Of a stretch of 64,000 nt of DNA, positions 1-9,538 are shown piece by piece. The position numbers and the translations under genes were made by a program. Every line of letters begins with the position of its first letter. The stretch's first letter is position 1. The notes beneath the pieces were generated by a model. The model worked only from the letters and a program-made list of their open reading frames with translations. It had not been told where the DNA came from and searched no databases. Source of the stretch: DATCJA01 sp963814955 (GTDB taxonomy: Bacteria > Acidobacteriota > Vicinamibacteria > Vicinamibacterales > UBA2999); the NCBI GenBank assembly GCA_963814955.1, contig CAWFEX010000004.1, positions 930,001 through 994,000 of the forward strand. Direction: 5' to 3'.

Positions 1-478
1 AACGTCCACACGTTGCGCGTCCCGCCGCTGCGCGAGCGGCTCGCCGACGTTCCAGCGCTGGTCGATCATTTGCTTCGGACGATTGCCGCGCACCTTGGCG
101 TACGCGACGAAAACGATCGCGCCTGAGGCGGTTGCGCTGCTCGCCGCGCACGACTGGCAGAGGAATAACGTCCGCGAGCTGCGAAATTGTCTGGAGCGGA
201 TGATCATTGCCTCAGATGCGGCCGTTATCGGCGAAGCCGACATTCCGCCGGAGATTCGCGGCGACGATCGAAACGATGACGCCGACACGACCGCCCCGCC
301 CGGCACGCTCAAGGCGCTGAAAGCGCAGGCCGAGCGGCAGATCGTTCTTGGCGCGCTCAACAAACACGACTGGCACGTCACTCGGACCGCCGAGGCGCTC
401 GGCCTTGCGGATCACTCCAGCCTGTTGAAGATCATGCGCCGACACGGGCTGAGCAAGGGAATGCAGCGGGATGCATAA
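1..478 (+). CDS. sigma-54-dependent transcriptional activator, C-terminal part, frameshifted
   Basis: C-terminal end of an NtrC-type activator that would use its AAA+ domain to open sigma-54 promoters. The first ~120 bases read, in frame 1, as the late AAA+ segment (VPPLRERLADVPAL), which matches the PPLRER stretch of the family. That frame stops at 124-126. The continuation is in frame 2: a segment ending NVRELRNCLERM (the family's W-P-G-N-V-R-E-L region, here W-Q-R-N-N-V-R-E-L, one residue longer), then a Fis-type helix-turn-helix near the end (VTRTAEALGLADHSSLLKIM). So there is a one-base shift near 100-125. The start lies outside the window. Either an assembly indel or a decaying gene; the altered WPGN motif slightly favours decay. 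Confidence 0.8.
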   Translation, partial: TSTRCASRRCASGSPTFQRWSIICFGRLPRTLAYATKTIAPEAVALLAAHDWQRNNVRELRNCLERMIIASDAAVIGEADIPPEIRGDDRNDDADTTAPPGTLKALKAQAERQIVLGALNKHDWHVTRTAEALGLADHSSLLKIMRRHGLSKGMQRDA

Positions 479-498
479 CCGTGCAGCGCTGTTGTTGA

Positions 499-545
499 GG
501 GTCAGACCCGGGGTCAGACCCCGGGTCTGACCCCGGGTCTGACCC
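499..545. repeat. perfect 47-bp palindrome of GGGTCAGACCC units
   Basis: Two perfectly complementary 23-base arms (499-521 and 523-545) separated by one base. Each arm itself carries two copies of a GGTCAGACC-type unit. It lies between the sigma-54 activator and the TPR lipoprotein gene. There is no T-tract after it, so it is not a classical terminator. It resembles a dispersed intergenic palindrome, but only this copy is seen in the window. Confidence 0.85.
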
Positions 546-762
546 CTATGGCTGTGTGACGCCGGACACCCGCACCGCGGACGCCGTGTCCGCGACAACA
601 CGAACGTCACTCACGCATTTCCGTAAGGACCCAGCAATTGCCTTTGTTGCAATGAGTTAAAGGCATCTGTCGTCTCCTGGCGCGGTGGTCGCCGCCTTGC
701 CCTGATGGCAAGTCAAACGCCCGGCCGCCTGAAGCGGTCGGCCAATCACAAGGAGACGACAA

Positions 763-1707
763 ATGAAACCCAGACGACACGTCACGACGGTGCTGCTCCT
801 GGCGGCGTTCGCGGCCGTCGGCTGTTCGAAGCGCGACACTTCGCAGGCCAAGGGACCGGACTCCGCGCAGACAAAACCCGTCGCGGCGGGCGAATCCTTC
901 GCGCCGAGGCAGACAGACGAGGAAGGGTTCGTGGCGGAGGCGACGCCGACGATCACAGGCCCGGTCTCGTTCGCCGATGGCGAGACGGCATACCACGCCA
1001 GGAAGTACAGCGATGCGATGGCGATATTCGAGCTCTACACCGGACAGCGTCCCGACAACGCGTGGGGCCACTACATGCTCGGACTCTCTGCGTGGAAGAG
1101 CGGCGACCTCGCGAAATCCGAGCAGGCCTTCGAGAAGGCGTTGAGCATCGACCCGCATCACGTGAAGAGCCTCGTGAACCTGAGCCGGGTGTTCATCGAA
1201 CAGAAGCGCACTGATGACGCCGTTGACAGGCTCACCCGTGCGGCGGACATCGATCCCGGGTCGGCCGAAGTGTATCGACTGCTCGGCCGTACCTACCACG
1301 CCGGCGGTCAGATGGACGAGGCCGTCGACGCGTATCGTCGCGCGATCGCGCTGAACGAACACGACGCGTGGTCCATGAACAATCTCGGGCTGGTGTTCAT
1401 CGAGACACAGCGCGCCGGCGAGGCGCTGCCGCTCCTCGCCAAGGCCGTGGAGTTGCGGCAGGACGTGTCAGTGTTCCACAACAACCTGGGTATGGCGCTC
1501 GAGCACACCGGGCGCTTCAAGGCCGCGGCGGCCGCGTATGCGGGCGCTCTGAGCGCCGATTCCGGCTACGAGAAGGCGAAGCGGAACCTCGCGCGCGTCG
1601 AAGCAGTGAAGAGTGATTTCGAAGAACCATTCGACGTCGGCCAATCCGCGAAAGGCGTCGTCGAGGAGCCAGAGACTCCCGCCGATGAGAAGACGGCAAG
1701 CAACTAG
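763..1707 (+). CDS. TPR-repeat lipoprotein
   Basis: Predicted envelope lipoprotein of 314 residues. The start at 763 follows AAGGAGAC and gives a basic N-terminus, a hydrophobic stretch and a lipobox AVGC (Cys about residue 21). After a low-complexity linker come about five tetratricopeptide repeats (residues ~70-275), recognisable by the W/A/Y/P spacing in pieces such as DNAWGHYMLGLSAWKSGD and PGSAEVYRLLGRTYHAGGQ. TPR domains are protein-binding scaffolds; no catalytic motif is present and the partner is unknown. A 280-bp upstream gap with a palindrome suggests its own promoter. Confidence 0.85.
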   Translation: MKPRRHVTTVLLLAAFAAVGCSKRDTSQAKGPDSAQTKPVAAGESFAPRQTDEEGFVAEATPTITGPVSFADGETAYHARKYSDAMAIFELYTGQRPDNAWGHYMLGLSAWKSGDLAKSEQAFEKALSIDPHHVKSLVNLSRVFIEQKRTDDAVDRLTRAADIDPGSAEVYRLLGRTYHAGGQMDEAVDAYRRAIALNEHDAWSMNNLGLVFIETQRAGEALPLLAKAVELRQDVSVFHNNLGMALEHTGRFKAAAAAYAGALSADSGYEKAKRNLARVEAVKSDFEEPFDVGQSAKGVVEEPETPADEKTASN

Positions 1708-1733
1708 TGCTTCTTTCAGTTGTTCGTAGTCGT

Positions 1734-1765
1734 ACGTAGTGTCCGGCTTTAGCCGGACACTACGT
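1734..1765. repeat. intergenic palindromic repeat, copy 1
   Basis: Perfect inverted repeat: 15-base arms (ACGTAGTGTCCGGCT and its complement) around TT. The core recurs at 4677-4701. It sits 27 bp after the TPR lipoprotein stop, where it could also act as a transcription-stopping hairpin, though no U-tract follows. Repeats of this type, translating as KPDTT or KAGHY, are to my knowledge common between genes of Vicinamibacteria. Confidence 0.85.
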
Positions 1766-1936
1766 CTATAGCGTGTCCGGTTGAACACGAGGGTGGACGC
1801 GCGAACACGCCGCGGCCGCCATCCGTTCCCAGTCAGTGAATCGTCAGATCCCCGTATCGCCCGCGCCCGCAATACGTTGCGGGTCCGGCGCCGATGGCGG
1901 CGGCGGGCGGCAACCCCGTTGCTCTATTGGAGCAGC

Positions 1937-3942
1937 ATGAGACTACAGATTCGCCGGACCGTCATTGCTCACGCCATCTGCGCCTTGCTCGTGCCGCTTG
2001 TCGCCGCAGCGCAGGGCGATCCACCACCCGTTGACAAGACCCTCTCCCCATTCTTTTTCGTGGAAGGCGGCGATCCCGCTATCGACCGCCTGCCGTTGAA
2101 GGACACGCACGTCGAGGTCGCAATTGCCGGCGTGATTGCGGACGTGACCGTCCGCCAGGTCTATGAGAATCGTGGAACGCGGCCCATCCATGCGCGCTAT
2201 GTCTTTCCCGCATCCACACGGGCGGCTGTTTACGGCATGACGATGACCGTCGGCAATGTGCGCACGGTGGCCAGGATCAGAGAACGCGAGAGGGCGGCAC
2301 AGGAATTCGAGGCCGCAAAGCGCGAGGGGAAGAGCGCATCGCTGCTGGAGCAGAGTCGGCCCAACGTGTTCACGATGAAGATCGCCAACGTGCTTCCGGG
2401 GGACACGATTTCGGTCGAGCTGAAATACACAGAGCTGCTCGTGCCGACCGACGGTGTGTACGAGTTCGTGTACCCGACAGTGGTCGGCCCGCGGTATCCG
2501 AGAAGCGCGAAAGCCAGGCGTCGCCGGAGGACATGTTCGTCAAGGTTCCGTACACACATCAGGGTGAATCGCCGCGCAGCGAATTCCACCTCGGGGGGCT
2601 CGTGTCCACGGGCGTCCCGCTCCAGGAGCTCTCCTCACCATCGCATCAGCTGGTCGTCCGCTCGATCGGCCAGGGACGTTCGGAAATGACGCTCGCGGAC
2701 TCCGAGCGATGGTCGGGCAATCGCGACTTCATCCTTCGCTACCAGTTGGCGGGCCAGGAGATCAGTTCGGGACTGCTGCTGTATCAAGGGCGGGACGAAA
2801 ACTTCTTCCTGTTGATGGCGGAACCGCCGCAGGCGGTCGAGTCCAACGAAGTGCCGCCGCGCGAGTACATCTTCGTGGTTGACGTATCGGGGTCGATGAA
2901 CGGTTTTCCCCTGAACACGGCGAAAACGCTCATGGGTGATCTCGCGAACGTGCTGCGTCCTTCGGACACCTTCAACATCGTCGTGTTTGCTGACGGGTCG
3001 GAGACGTTCTCGCCGGCGTCCGTAGCGGCGACGCGTCCGAATCTCACTCGTGCGCTCCAGTTCATCGGGCAGAAGAACGGCGGCGGAGGGACCCGGCTTC
3101 TGGCGGCCCTCCAGCGCGCGGTAGCCGTCCCTCGTCTTCGCGAAACGTCCCGCAGCATCGTCCTGGTGACCGACGGCTATATCGAGGCGGAATCGGACGT
3201 GTTCGACTACGTCCGCGCGCAACGCAACGACGCAAATTTCTTTGCCTTTGGCATTGGCAGCAGCGTGAATAGGTTCCTTGTCGAGGGTGTCGCGCGGGCG
3301 GGACTCGGCGAACCGTTCATCGTGACCGAACCCGCCGAAGCGCTGGATGCGGCGGCGCGTCTCCGGCGCTACATCGACACGCCCGTGCTCACGGGGATAG
3401 ACGTGCGATTCAACGGATTCGATGCCTACGACGTCGAGCCCGGAACCGTCCCGGATCTGTTCGCCAGCCGCCCGGTTGTCGTCTTTGGAAAATGGCGGGG
3501 AAGGGCAGCGGGATCGATCGAGATATCGGGCACGACCGGTCGCGGGGCGTACGACACATCAATTGCGGTGGCGTCCGCGAGCGCCGACGAACGTCACAGC
3601 GCCCTTCGCCATCTCTGGGCTCGAACTCGCATTGCGGACCTGTCGGACTTCGGTCCCAATGCGCCGAGTGACGAACATGTGGCCGAGATTACTTCGCTGG
3701 GACTCACCTATGGCTTGTTGACGAAGTACACGTCCTTCATTGCGGTTCAGGAGATGGTGCGCACCACCGAGCGCGGGGATGACATCGATCAGCCGCTGCC
3801 GCTTCCAGCGGGCGTGTCCGACCTTGCCGTTGGCATTACCAGCGGCCCTGAACCGGACATCCTGTGGGTGTTCGTCGTGGCAGGTACTCGGTTACGTGAC
3901 CGTGCTCGCCTGCGGCGCCGGCAGTCAGGAGAGGCTCTGTGA
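1937..3942 (+). CDS. VIT and von Willebrand A domain protein, likely exosortase target, frameshifted
   Basis: Secreted protein with a signal peptide at the ATG at 1937 (basic start, hydrophobic core, cleavage near AAAQG). A VIT domain follows (VRQVYENRG, YVFPASTRAAVYGM, then a basic ERERAAQEFEAAKREG stretch). The first frame runs to about 2500 and the protein continues in frame 1 from ESQASPEDMFV, so one base is lost or gained near 2490-2505. The vWA domain has an intact MIDAS motif (VVDVSGSMNG) near nt 2880. The C-terminus carries PEPDILWVFVVAG and ends in RRRQ, resembling a PEP-CTERM sorting signal with a short membrane segment. It overlaps the exosortase gene by four bases, which makes it the probable substrate. 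Confidence 0.82.
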
Positions 3943-4466
3943 AGACGAAGTTCTGTGTGCTGGTTGCCGCGGCGCTGATCGCCTGGGGCATGAAACGACA
4001 CTACGCAGACGCGCGCGCGGACGACCTGACGTGGATACTGAGTCCGACGGCACTGCTGGTTGGCGTCATGACCGACACAACGTTCGCGCCGCAGCCGGGA
4101 GAAGGGTATTTCTCACGAGAGCATCTGTTCCTGATCGAGAAGTCGTGCGCGGGAATCAACTTCATGATCGCTGCGTTCGGGATGCTCGCCTTCGCCCTTC
4201 TTCATCGTGTGGGGTCCGGGATTTCGGCGGCGCGAGTCATCGCGGCGTCCCTGCTGGCGAGCTATTTGGCGGCGATCCTCGTGAATGCCGTGCGGATTGC
4301 CGCCGCGATGTGGCTCGCCGCGCACCCGGTTGGGCTGTCAACATTCAGTGCGGCCGATATCCATCGCTTCGAAGGGATCCTGGTCTATTTCGGCGGCCTG
4401 GTGCTGTTGTATGAGCTCGTCCAGCGGATGAATCGGCAGGCCGTCGCCATCAGGCGCTGGCCATGA
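3939..4466 (+). CDS. xrtK: exosortase K-type membrane transpeptidase
   Basis: Short (175 aa) multi-spanning exosortase. The family cleaves C-terminal PEP-CTERM-like signals of secreted proteins. The three expected catalytic residues are visible: Cys in EKSCAGINF, Arg in NAVRIA and His in DIHRFEG, each in or beside a membrane segment. Length fits the small K subfamily rather than the ~300-residue XrtA. It overlaps the vWA gene upstream (ATGA-type, 3939-3942) and the next small gene downstream (4463-4466), so the three are probably co-translated. Assignment to subfamily K rests on size and on the VIT/vWA neighbour; membership in the wider exosortase family is more certain. Confidence 0.82.
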   Translation: MKTKFCVLVAAALIAWGMKRHYADARADDLTWILSPTALLVGVMTDTTFAPQPGEGYFSREHLFLIEKSCAGINFMIAAFGMLAFALLHRVGSGISAARVIAASLLASYLAAILVNAVRIAAAMWLAAHPVGLSTFSAADIHRFEGILVYFGGLVLLYELVQRMNRQAVAIRRWP

Positions 4467-4705
4467 ATCGTCCACCATCGACAACCGTAGCGCGCGCCTT
4501 CCGTCGCACCGCTCTACCGCTTGTCTCGTACTACACCGTCACTCTGGTGATTCCAGTCGCGAACGGCACGGCGATGTCCGATGCTTTCATGGAGCACGCG
4601 GTGATCGTGCTTGCCGTCCCACCGGTCGCAATCATGCTCGCGTGCGCAGTCCACAGGATTGTGCGCATTCTCATCGGTCCGGCTAAAGCCGGACACTACG
4701 TATGA
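4463..4705 (+). CDS. small membrane protein downstream of exosortase
   Basis: 80 residues with two likely membrane helices (around TLVIPVA and IVLAVPPVAIMLACAV). The start overlaps the exosortase stop (ATGA), so it looks translationally coupled. The last ~10 codons (IGPAKAGHYV) lie inside the dispersed palindrome at 4677-4701, so the original C-terminus may have been replaced by the repeat. No family recognised. Its position suggests a helper of the exosortase/VIT-vWA pair. Confidence 0.55.
   Translation: MNRPPSTTVARAFRRTALPLVSYYTVTLVIPVANGTAMSDAFMEHAVIVLAVPPVAIMLACAVHRIVRILIGPAKAGHYV
4677..4701. repeat. intergenic palindromic repeat, copy 2
   Basis: GTCCGGCT-AA-AGCCGGAC followed by ACTACGT, the reverse-complement orientation of the repeat at 1734-1765. 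It overlaps the 3' end of the small membrane protein gene and supplies its last codons and stop. Confidence 0.8.
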
Positions 4706-4728
4706 AGTCCGGCGCAGATTAGCGCCCA

Positions 4729-5790
4729 TTACGGGGTGTACTTCCATACCTCGCCGGCTCCTGCCGTGATTCCCCGGTTCGTGTAGTACACCGATCCGGT
4801 GCTGTCGACGACCAACGATGTCGGTCTGTTCAGGTTGGCGACGAGGACCGTTCGCGTGCCGTCGGGTCTGATCCTGACGAGATCGCCCGGCAACACGAAG
4901 AACTGGGGACCGGTGGAGTGCTCGACGACATAGAGACTGCCGTCAGGCCCGAAGTCGATGTCGGTCACGGTCGTGAAGCCGCTGCGAAATACTTGCGGCG
5001 CCTGGCCGGAGCAGACACGATAGACGTTGGCCACTCCGGCTGCGAATGGCACGCCGGAAAGTTCGCTCACGTAGTAAGCGCCATCCGGTCCAACGGCGAT
5101 TGAGTCGGAACAGCGTCGGTCGGTCGGTTTGGGCGTGAGGGAAGAACGGCTAGGGTATTGACCAGGCCGCTTGGCAACGATGCTCAGCACCGCATTGGCA
5201 CCTGCATCGGCGACGAGTCCGCACCGACGGCAGCGCGAGCACACCGTAGGGGTTGCTGTCGAACGGTGGGCCGGCAGGATTCACGTCCCTCTCGTAAGCC
5301 GTCACATCGCCAGCCTCACTGATCTGACCCCCAGCTGAGATCCGCAGAAGTTTGCCGAACTGCGCGCCCTGCGCTCTCCGAAGAAACGCCGGTCGACCGG
5401 GTCGAACCCGAGCCCCATGACGACGAACATGTCGCCAGTGCTCTGAACGGACACGTCGTTGGGTCCGTCCGCTGCATCGCCATCGGGCAGAGCATGCGAC
5501 GGAAGTCCGAGTGACGACACGTTCCTGGGTGCCGTTGACGAACCGAGTAATCGCGCCCGTCAGGCCGAAACAGCGGGTTTCGTTCGTCGGCGAAACACGG
5601 CAGGGGCCGGCGCCACCGGCACCCGCTTCAGCCACGTAGACAGACCCGTCCGGGCCGAGTGCCAAGCCCACGAGGGTTGTCGAGCCCCGCCATGATTCTC
5701 ACGTTCGTGGGCGGTGGTCCCTGGGCCGCCATCGAGGCGAACAGACAGACCGCGACCAGCAGCGCAATAGTCAACAATCGTTCGAGTCAT
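4729..5790 (-). pseudogene. ScyD/ScyE-like beta-propeller protein, broken by several frameshifts
   Basis: Reads on the minus strand as one secreted NHL/SMP-30-like propeller protein split over at least three frames. Pieces in order: a signal-like start (MTRT, then LLTIALLVAVC in another frame), GLALGPDGSVYVAEAG, an NDVSVQSTGDMFVVMGLG piece, GKLLRISAGGQISEAGD, then from 5244 the well-preserved C-terminal blades (SIAVGPDGAYYVSELSG, IDFGPDGSLYVVEHSTG). The repeated GPDGxxYV motif and the GDLVRI/NRPTSLVVD segments fit the ScyD/ScyE family, named from scytonemin clusters; the biochemical role is not known. Four or more shifts in about 1 kb is denser than in most of the window, so true decay is as likely as assembly error. 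Confidence 0.7.
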
Positions 5791-5983
5791 TGAAACCCTC
5801 CCTGCGTTCTCACAGGTCGCGAACGCGGCCCTGAATTGTAGAGGTGGATTGCGCGTCCTGAAAAGAACAATCGGTGGAATCAGGTAATGTTCATGGGTCG
5901 GGCGGACGGTCGAACGCTCGATTCACACACGCAAAACGGAACTACTTCGATAGTTCAGGCACAACGCCAAAAGGGCCACGACG

Positions 5984-6472
5984 ATGTTTCGCATGACGTT
6001 GATCTCGGCAGCATTTCTGTGTTCGCTGGTGGCCGGCTTTCTGTTTGCCTTTGCGGCCGTCGTGATGCCGGGCATCAGGCGGCTGACTGATGGCGACTTC
6101 ATCCGGGCCTTTCAGGTCATCGATCGCGTCATCCAGAACAATCAACCACTGTTCATGCTGATGTGGGTCGGCTCGGTGCTCTCATTGCTGGCGGTGGCCG
6201 TCCTCGGCATCTGGACGCTGCTCGGTGCTGATCGTCTCCTGGTCATCGTCGCCGTCCTGATCTATCTCCTCTGCGTACAGCTTCCGACGATGATCGTGAA
6301 CATTCCCCTGAACAATGCGCTGCGGAAGTTGAACCCGAGCACGATGAACGAGACCGCTCGAAGGCAGGCGCGGGTCGATTTCGAGCAGCGCTGGAACCGA
6401 TGGAACGTATTCAGGACCGTATCCGCGAGTCTCGCTTCGTTTCTGTTGATGCTTCTGCTTCTCAGGGTCTAG
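5984..6472 (+). CDS. DUF1772 membrane protein
   Basis: 162 residues with four predicted membrane helices and the family pattern: N-terminal FLFAFAAVVMPGIRRL, central NIPLNNALRKLNP, then an amphipathic RVDFEQRWNRWNVFRT before the last helix. DUF1772 includes fungal anthrone oxygenase-like proteins, so a role in oxidising a small aromatic compound is possible but not shown. It begins a run of co-oriented genes to 11840 and lies 24 bp before the LuxR-type regulator gene. Confidence 0.8.
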   Translation: MFRMTLISAAFLCSLVAGFLFAFAAVVMPGIRRLTDGDFIRAFQVIDRVIQNNQPLFMLMWVGSVLSLLAVAVLGIWTLLGADRLLVIVAVLIYLLCVQLPTMIVNIPLNNALRKLNPSTMNETARRQARVDFEQRWNRWNVFRTVSASLASFLLMLLLLRV

Positions 6473-6496
6473 GCGCTGGAGTGGAAACAAGGTCAC

Positions 6497-8125
6497 ATGA
6501 CCGACGTGCAGACTCTTGAGCGTGCCCGGCAGTCGTTCAAGGAAAGGGCGTGGGCGGAGTCGTACCGCCTTTTGGAAGCGGCCGACCGTGAATCCTCGCT
6601 CGACCCCGAAGACGTCGAACGGCTTGCGACCGCTGCCTACCTGACGGGACGGGATGAGGAGAGCGAGGCGTTCTGGGCGCGCGCGCATCAGGCGTTCATG
6701 GCCCGAGGCGATCATGAAGGCGCCGTGCGATCGGCCTGCTGGCTGGCGTTCGGGCTCCTCCAGCGCGGCGCCATGGCGCCGGCGTCTGGCTGGTTCGCCA
6801 GAATCGAACGCATCCTCGACGAGACCCACCTCGACTCCGTGGCGCGTGGATATCTTCTGGTTCCCTCCGCGATTCAGCACATCGTGCAAGGCAACGTGGA
6901 AGCCGGCCACGCCGCGTTCACCGCGGCGGGCGAGATTGCGACGCGGTTCGGCGATCGTGATCTGGGATCGCTGACCTGCAGCGGCCGTGGGCGAGCGCTC
7001 ATACGCCTTGGAAACATAGCCGGGGGCGCGGCGTTGCTCGATGAAGCCATGGCGGCGGTCATCGCCGGCGACGTGACGCCCGCTCTCGCCGGCGATATCT
7101 ACTGCATCGTCCTCGAGGGATGTCAGGAGATCTTCGATCTGCGCCGCGCGTACGAGTGGACCGCATCGTTGTCTCAGTGGTGTGCCACTCAGCCCGATCT
7201 CGTGCGCTATCGCGGCGAATGCCTGCTGTATCGCTCGGAGATCATGCAGTTGCGCGGGCGGTGGGATGATGCCGCGCAGGACGCGCACCACGCGTGCGAA
7301 TTATTGCGTTCCCGGCCGGCTGCGGGCGCGGCCTTCTACCGCGTCGGGGAGATCCATCGGCTTCGGGGAGAATTCGCCAGGGCCGAGACGGCGTACACGC
7401 ACGCCAACGAACGCGGCCGAAAGCCACAGCCGGGGCTTTCGCTGCTTCGTCTGGCGCAGGGTCAAACCGACGCGGCGGCCGCGTCGATCCGCGGAGCTCT
7501 GGCCGACACGCGGGTGCTTTCAGCCCGCGCGAGAATGCTTGCCGCCGCCATTGAGATTCTGCTTGCCGCCGGCGATCTCGAGAACGCCCGCGCCGCCCGG
7601 TCGGAATTGTCGGAGATCGCGGGCGCCCTCGACTCGCCGCTCCTGTCCGCCATATGCGCGCACGCCACGGGCGCACTGCTCCTTGCCGAAAATGACGTTG
7701 CTGGTGCGTCGACATCGTTGCAGCAGGCATCCGATGTCTGGCGGGATTTGCAGACGCCGTACGAAGAAGGCCATACCCACGTGTTGATGGCCGGGGTGTG
7801 CGAACGGCGCGGAGATCAGGACGGCCGCCGTCTCGAGCTCGATGCGGCGCGACGGTTGTTCAGGCAGCTCAACGCCGAGCCGGCTCTGGCGCGTATTGCC
7901 GCGCAATCGGAGCGCGCCGGGCGTCAGCCCGCGGGGGCGCTCAGCGACCGGGAGGCCCAGGTCCTTCGTCTGCTGGCAGCCGGCAAGACGAATCGCCACA
8001 TCGCGGAGGAGCTCTTCATCAGCGAAAAAACCGTCGCGCGCCACGTGAGCAACATCTTCGACAAGCTCGGCGTATCCAGCCGCGCCGGCGCGACCGCGTG
8101 GGCCTACCAGCACAATTTCATCTGA
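6497..8125 (+). CDS. TPR-containing LuxR-family transcriptional regulator
   Basis: 542 residues. Residues ~1-470 are alanine-rich helical repeats of TPR type, and the last ~60 are a LuxR/NarL DNA-binding domain (LSDREAQVLRLLAAGKTNRH, then IAEELFISEKTVARHVSNIF). There is no N-terminal receiver domain or ATPase, so it is a stand-alone TPR-LuxR regulator of the kind often encoded beside FAD-dependent oxidoreductases. It sits 112 bp before such a gene, the probable regulatory target. No inducer can be deduced. Confidence 0.88.
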   Translation: MTDVQTLERARQSFKERAWAESYRLLEAADRESSLDPEDVERLATAAYLTGRDEESEAFWARAHQAFMARGDHEGAVRSACWLAFGLLQRGAMAPASGWFARIERILDETHLDSVARGYLLVPSAIQHIVQGNVEAGHAAFTAAGEIATRFGDRDLGSLTCSGRGRALIRLGNIAGGAALLDEAMAAVIAGDVTPALAGDIYCIVLEGCQEIFDLRRAYEWTASLSQWCATQPDLVRYRGECLLYRSEIMQLRGRWDDAAQDAHHACELLRSRPAAGAAFYRVGEIHRLRGEFARAETAYTHANERGRKPQPGLSLLRLAQGQTDAAAASIRGALADTRVLSARARMLAAAIEILLAAGDLENARAARSELSEIAGALDSPLLSAICAHATGALLLAENDVAGASTSLQQASDVWRDLQTPYEEGHTHVLMAGVCERRGDQDGRRLELDAARRLFRQLNAEPALARIAAQSERAGRQPAGALSDREAQVLRLLAAGKTNRHIAEELFISEKTVARHVSNIFDKLGVSSRAGATAWAYQHNFI

Positions 8126-8237
8126 GCCGCGTACACAGAAATACCCAATTTGGTGACCGCCGCGATTTTGGGCAATTCGGCGGATGCCGAAACCTTCCGC
8201 GCCCACGTATGTTCGATGTTGGATGCGGAGGGACCAG

Positions 8238-9519
8238 ATGTACGACGCGATCATCATTGGCGCGCGGTGCTCCGGCTCGCCAACCGCCATGCTTCTGGCG
8301 CGCCGCGGGTTCAAAGGTCCTGCTCGTTGACAAGGCAACCTTCCCGAGCGACACCATCTCGACGCACATCGTGTGGCCTCATGGCGCCGAGATTCTCGGA
8401 CGATGGGGGCTGCTCGAGAGACTGGCGGCGACGGGCGTGCCGCCGATCTGCCGGCGGATGACCTTCGATGTCGGCCCGTTCCCACTGCGCGGCACGATTC
8501 CCGACGCGAACGACGGCATGGGCGGCTTCTGTCCCCGTCGCACCGTGCTCGACAACCTTCTGGTGAACGCTGCAGCGGAATCCGGCGTCGAGGTGCGGGA
8601 GGGCTTCATCGTGGACGAGCTGCTGACGACGAACGACACGGTTGTCGGCGTTCGCGGTCACGCCAAGGGTGCGAAGTCCATCGAGGAGCGAGGACGGGTG
8701 ATCATCGGCGCCGACGGCGTGAACTCACTGGTTGCTCGAGCGGTGAAAGCGCCGGAGTATGACGTGCGACCGGTAGGCGCCTGCGGCTACTACTCGTACT
8801 TCAGCGGCGTTCCGCAGGACGACATCGAGCTGTACGTGCGGGATCATCACGCGTTTGGCGGCGCGCCGACCAACGATGATCTCCATCTCGTGATGGTGAA
8901 CTGGCCGGCTCGCGCCTTTCCTGCCGTTCGCGCAGATATCGAAGGACATGTCCGGCGGGCGCTCGAGGCAGCGCCGGACTTCGCCGCCCGCGTCCGCAAA
9001 GGGTCTCGCCAGGAGAAGTGGTACGGCACCGCAGGTGTGCCCGGGTACTTCCGGAAGCCGTATGGCAGAGGATGGGCGCTCGTCGGCGACGCCAGCTACA
9101 ACAGGGATCCCATCACCGCACAGGGAATCAGTGACGGATTCATCGATGCCGAGATGCTGGCGGAAGCGCTCACCGCAGCGTTGTCGGGCAACGGCGCATT
9201 CGACGCGCGGCTGGCGGCACACGAAGCGGCGCGGAACGCGCGCGTGCGGCCGATGTACGAATTCACCAGCGAGCTCGCGCTGCTCGAGCCCGCTCCGCCG
9301 GAGACGCAGGCGCTGTTCGGTGCGCTCCGCGGCAACCAGGACGCCACGAACGCCTTTCTGTCTGCGATCACGGGCGCTATTCCACTGACCGATTTTCTGT
9401 CGCCGGAGAACGTCGGCCGCATCATGGCGGCCGCGGGCACGACCGTAACCGCGGGCACGACTGTGACCACGGGCACGACTGTAACCACGGGAACGACTGT
9501 AACCACGGGACGACTGTAA
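8238..9519 (+). CDS. FAD-dependent oxidoreductase (geranylgeranyl reductase/hydroxylase type), one frameshift
   Basis: Begins at the ATG at 8238 with a Rossmann FAD motif (YDAIIIGARCSGSPTAMLLA). That frame dies in FKGPAR, while the next frame continues FKVLLVDKATFPSDTISTH. Reading TTCAAAGG as TTCAAGG repairs it, so a one-base homopolymer error near 8312 is likely. Later motifs are typical: PRRTVLDNLLV, VIIGADGVNSLVAR, GWALVGDASYNRDPITAQGI. Predicted to hydroxylate or reduce a hydrophobic substrate with NAD(P)H. The C-terminal ~30 residues come from an 18-bp tandem repeat (TTVTTG units). A homologue lies at 40313-41482. Confidence 0.85.
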
Positions 9520-9537
9520 CGACGGGAACGATTGTAG
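9433..9537 (+). repeat. 18-bp tandem repeat at gene 3' end
   Basis: About five and a half copies of an 18-base unit (A/GCGGGCACGACTGTAACC) run from 9433. The first four are whole. The fifth (from 9505) lacks one A, which shifts the frame and creates the stop of the FAD oxidoreductase. A last degenerate copy leads into the inverted repeat at 9539. Translated units read TTVTTG. Confidence 0.9.
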
Positions 9538-9538
9538 G

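Noticed and set aside
9433..9537. Possible CRISPR-like repeat
   Set aside because: Units of 18 bp are directly adjacent with no spacers and lie in coding sequence.
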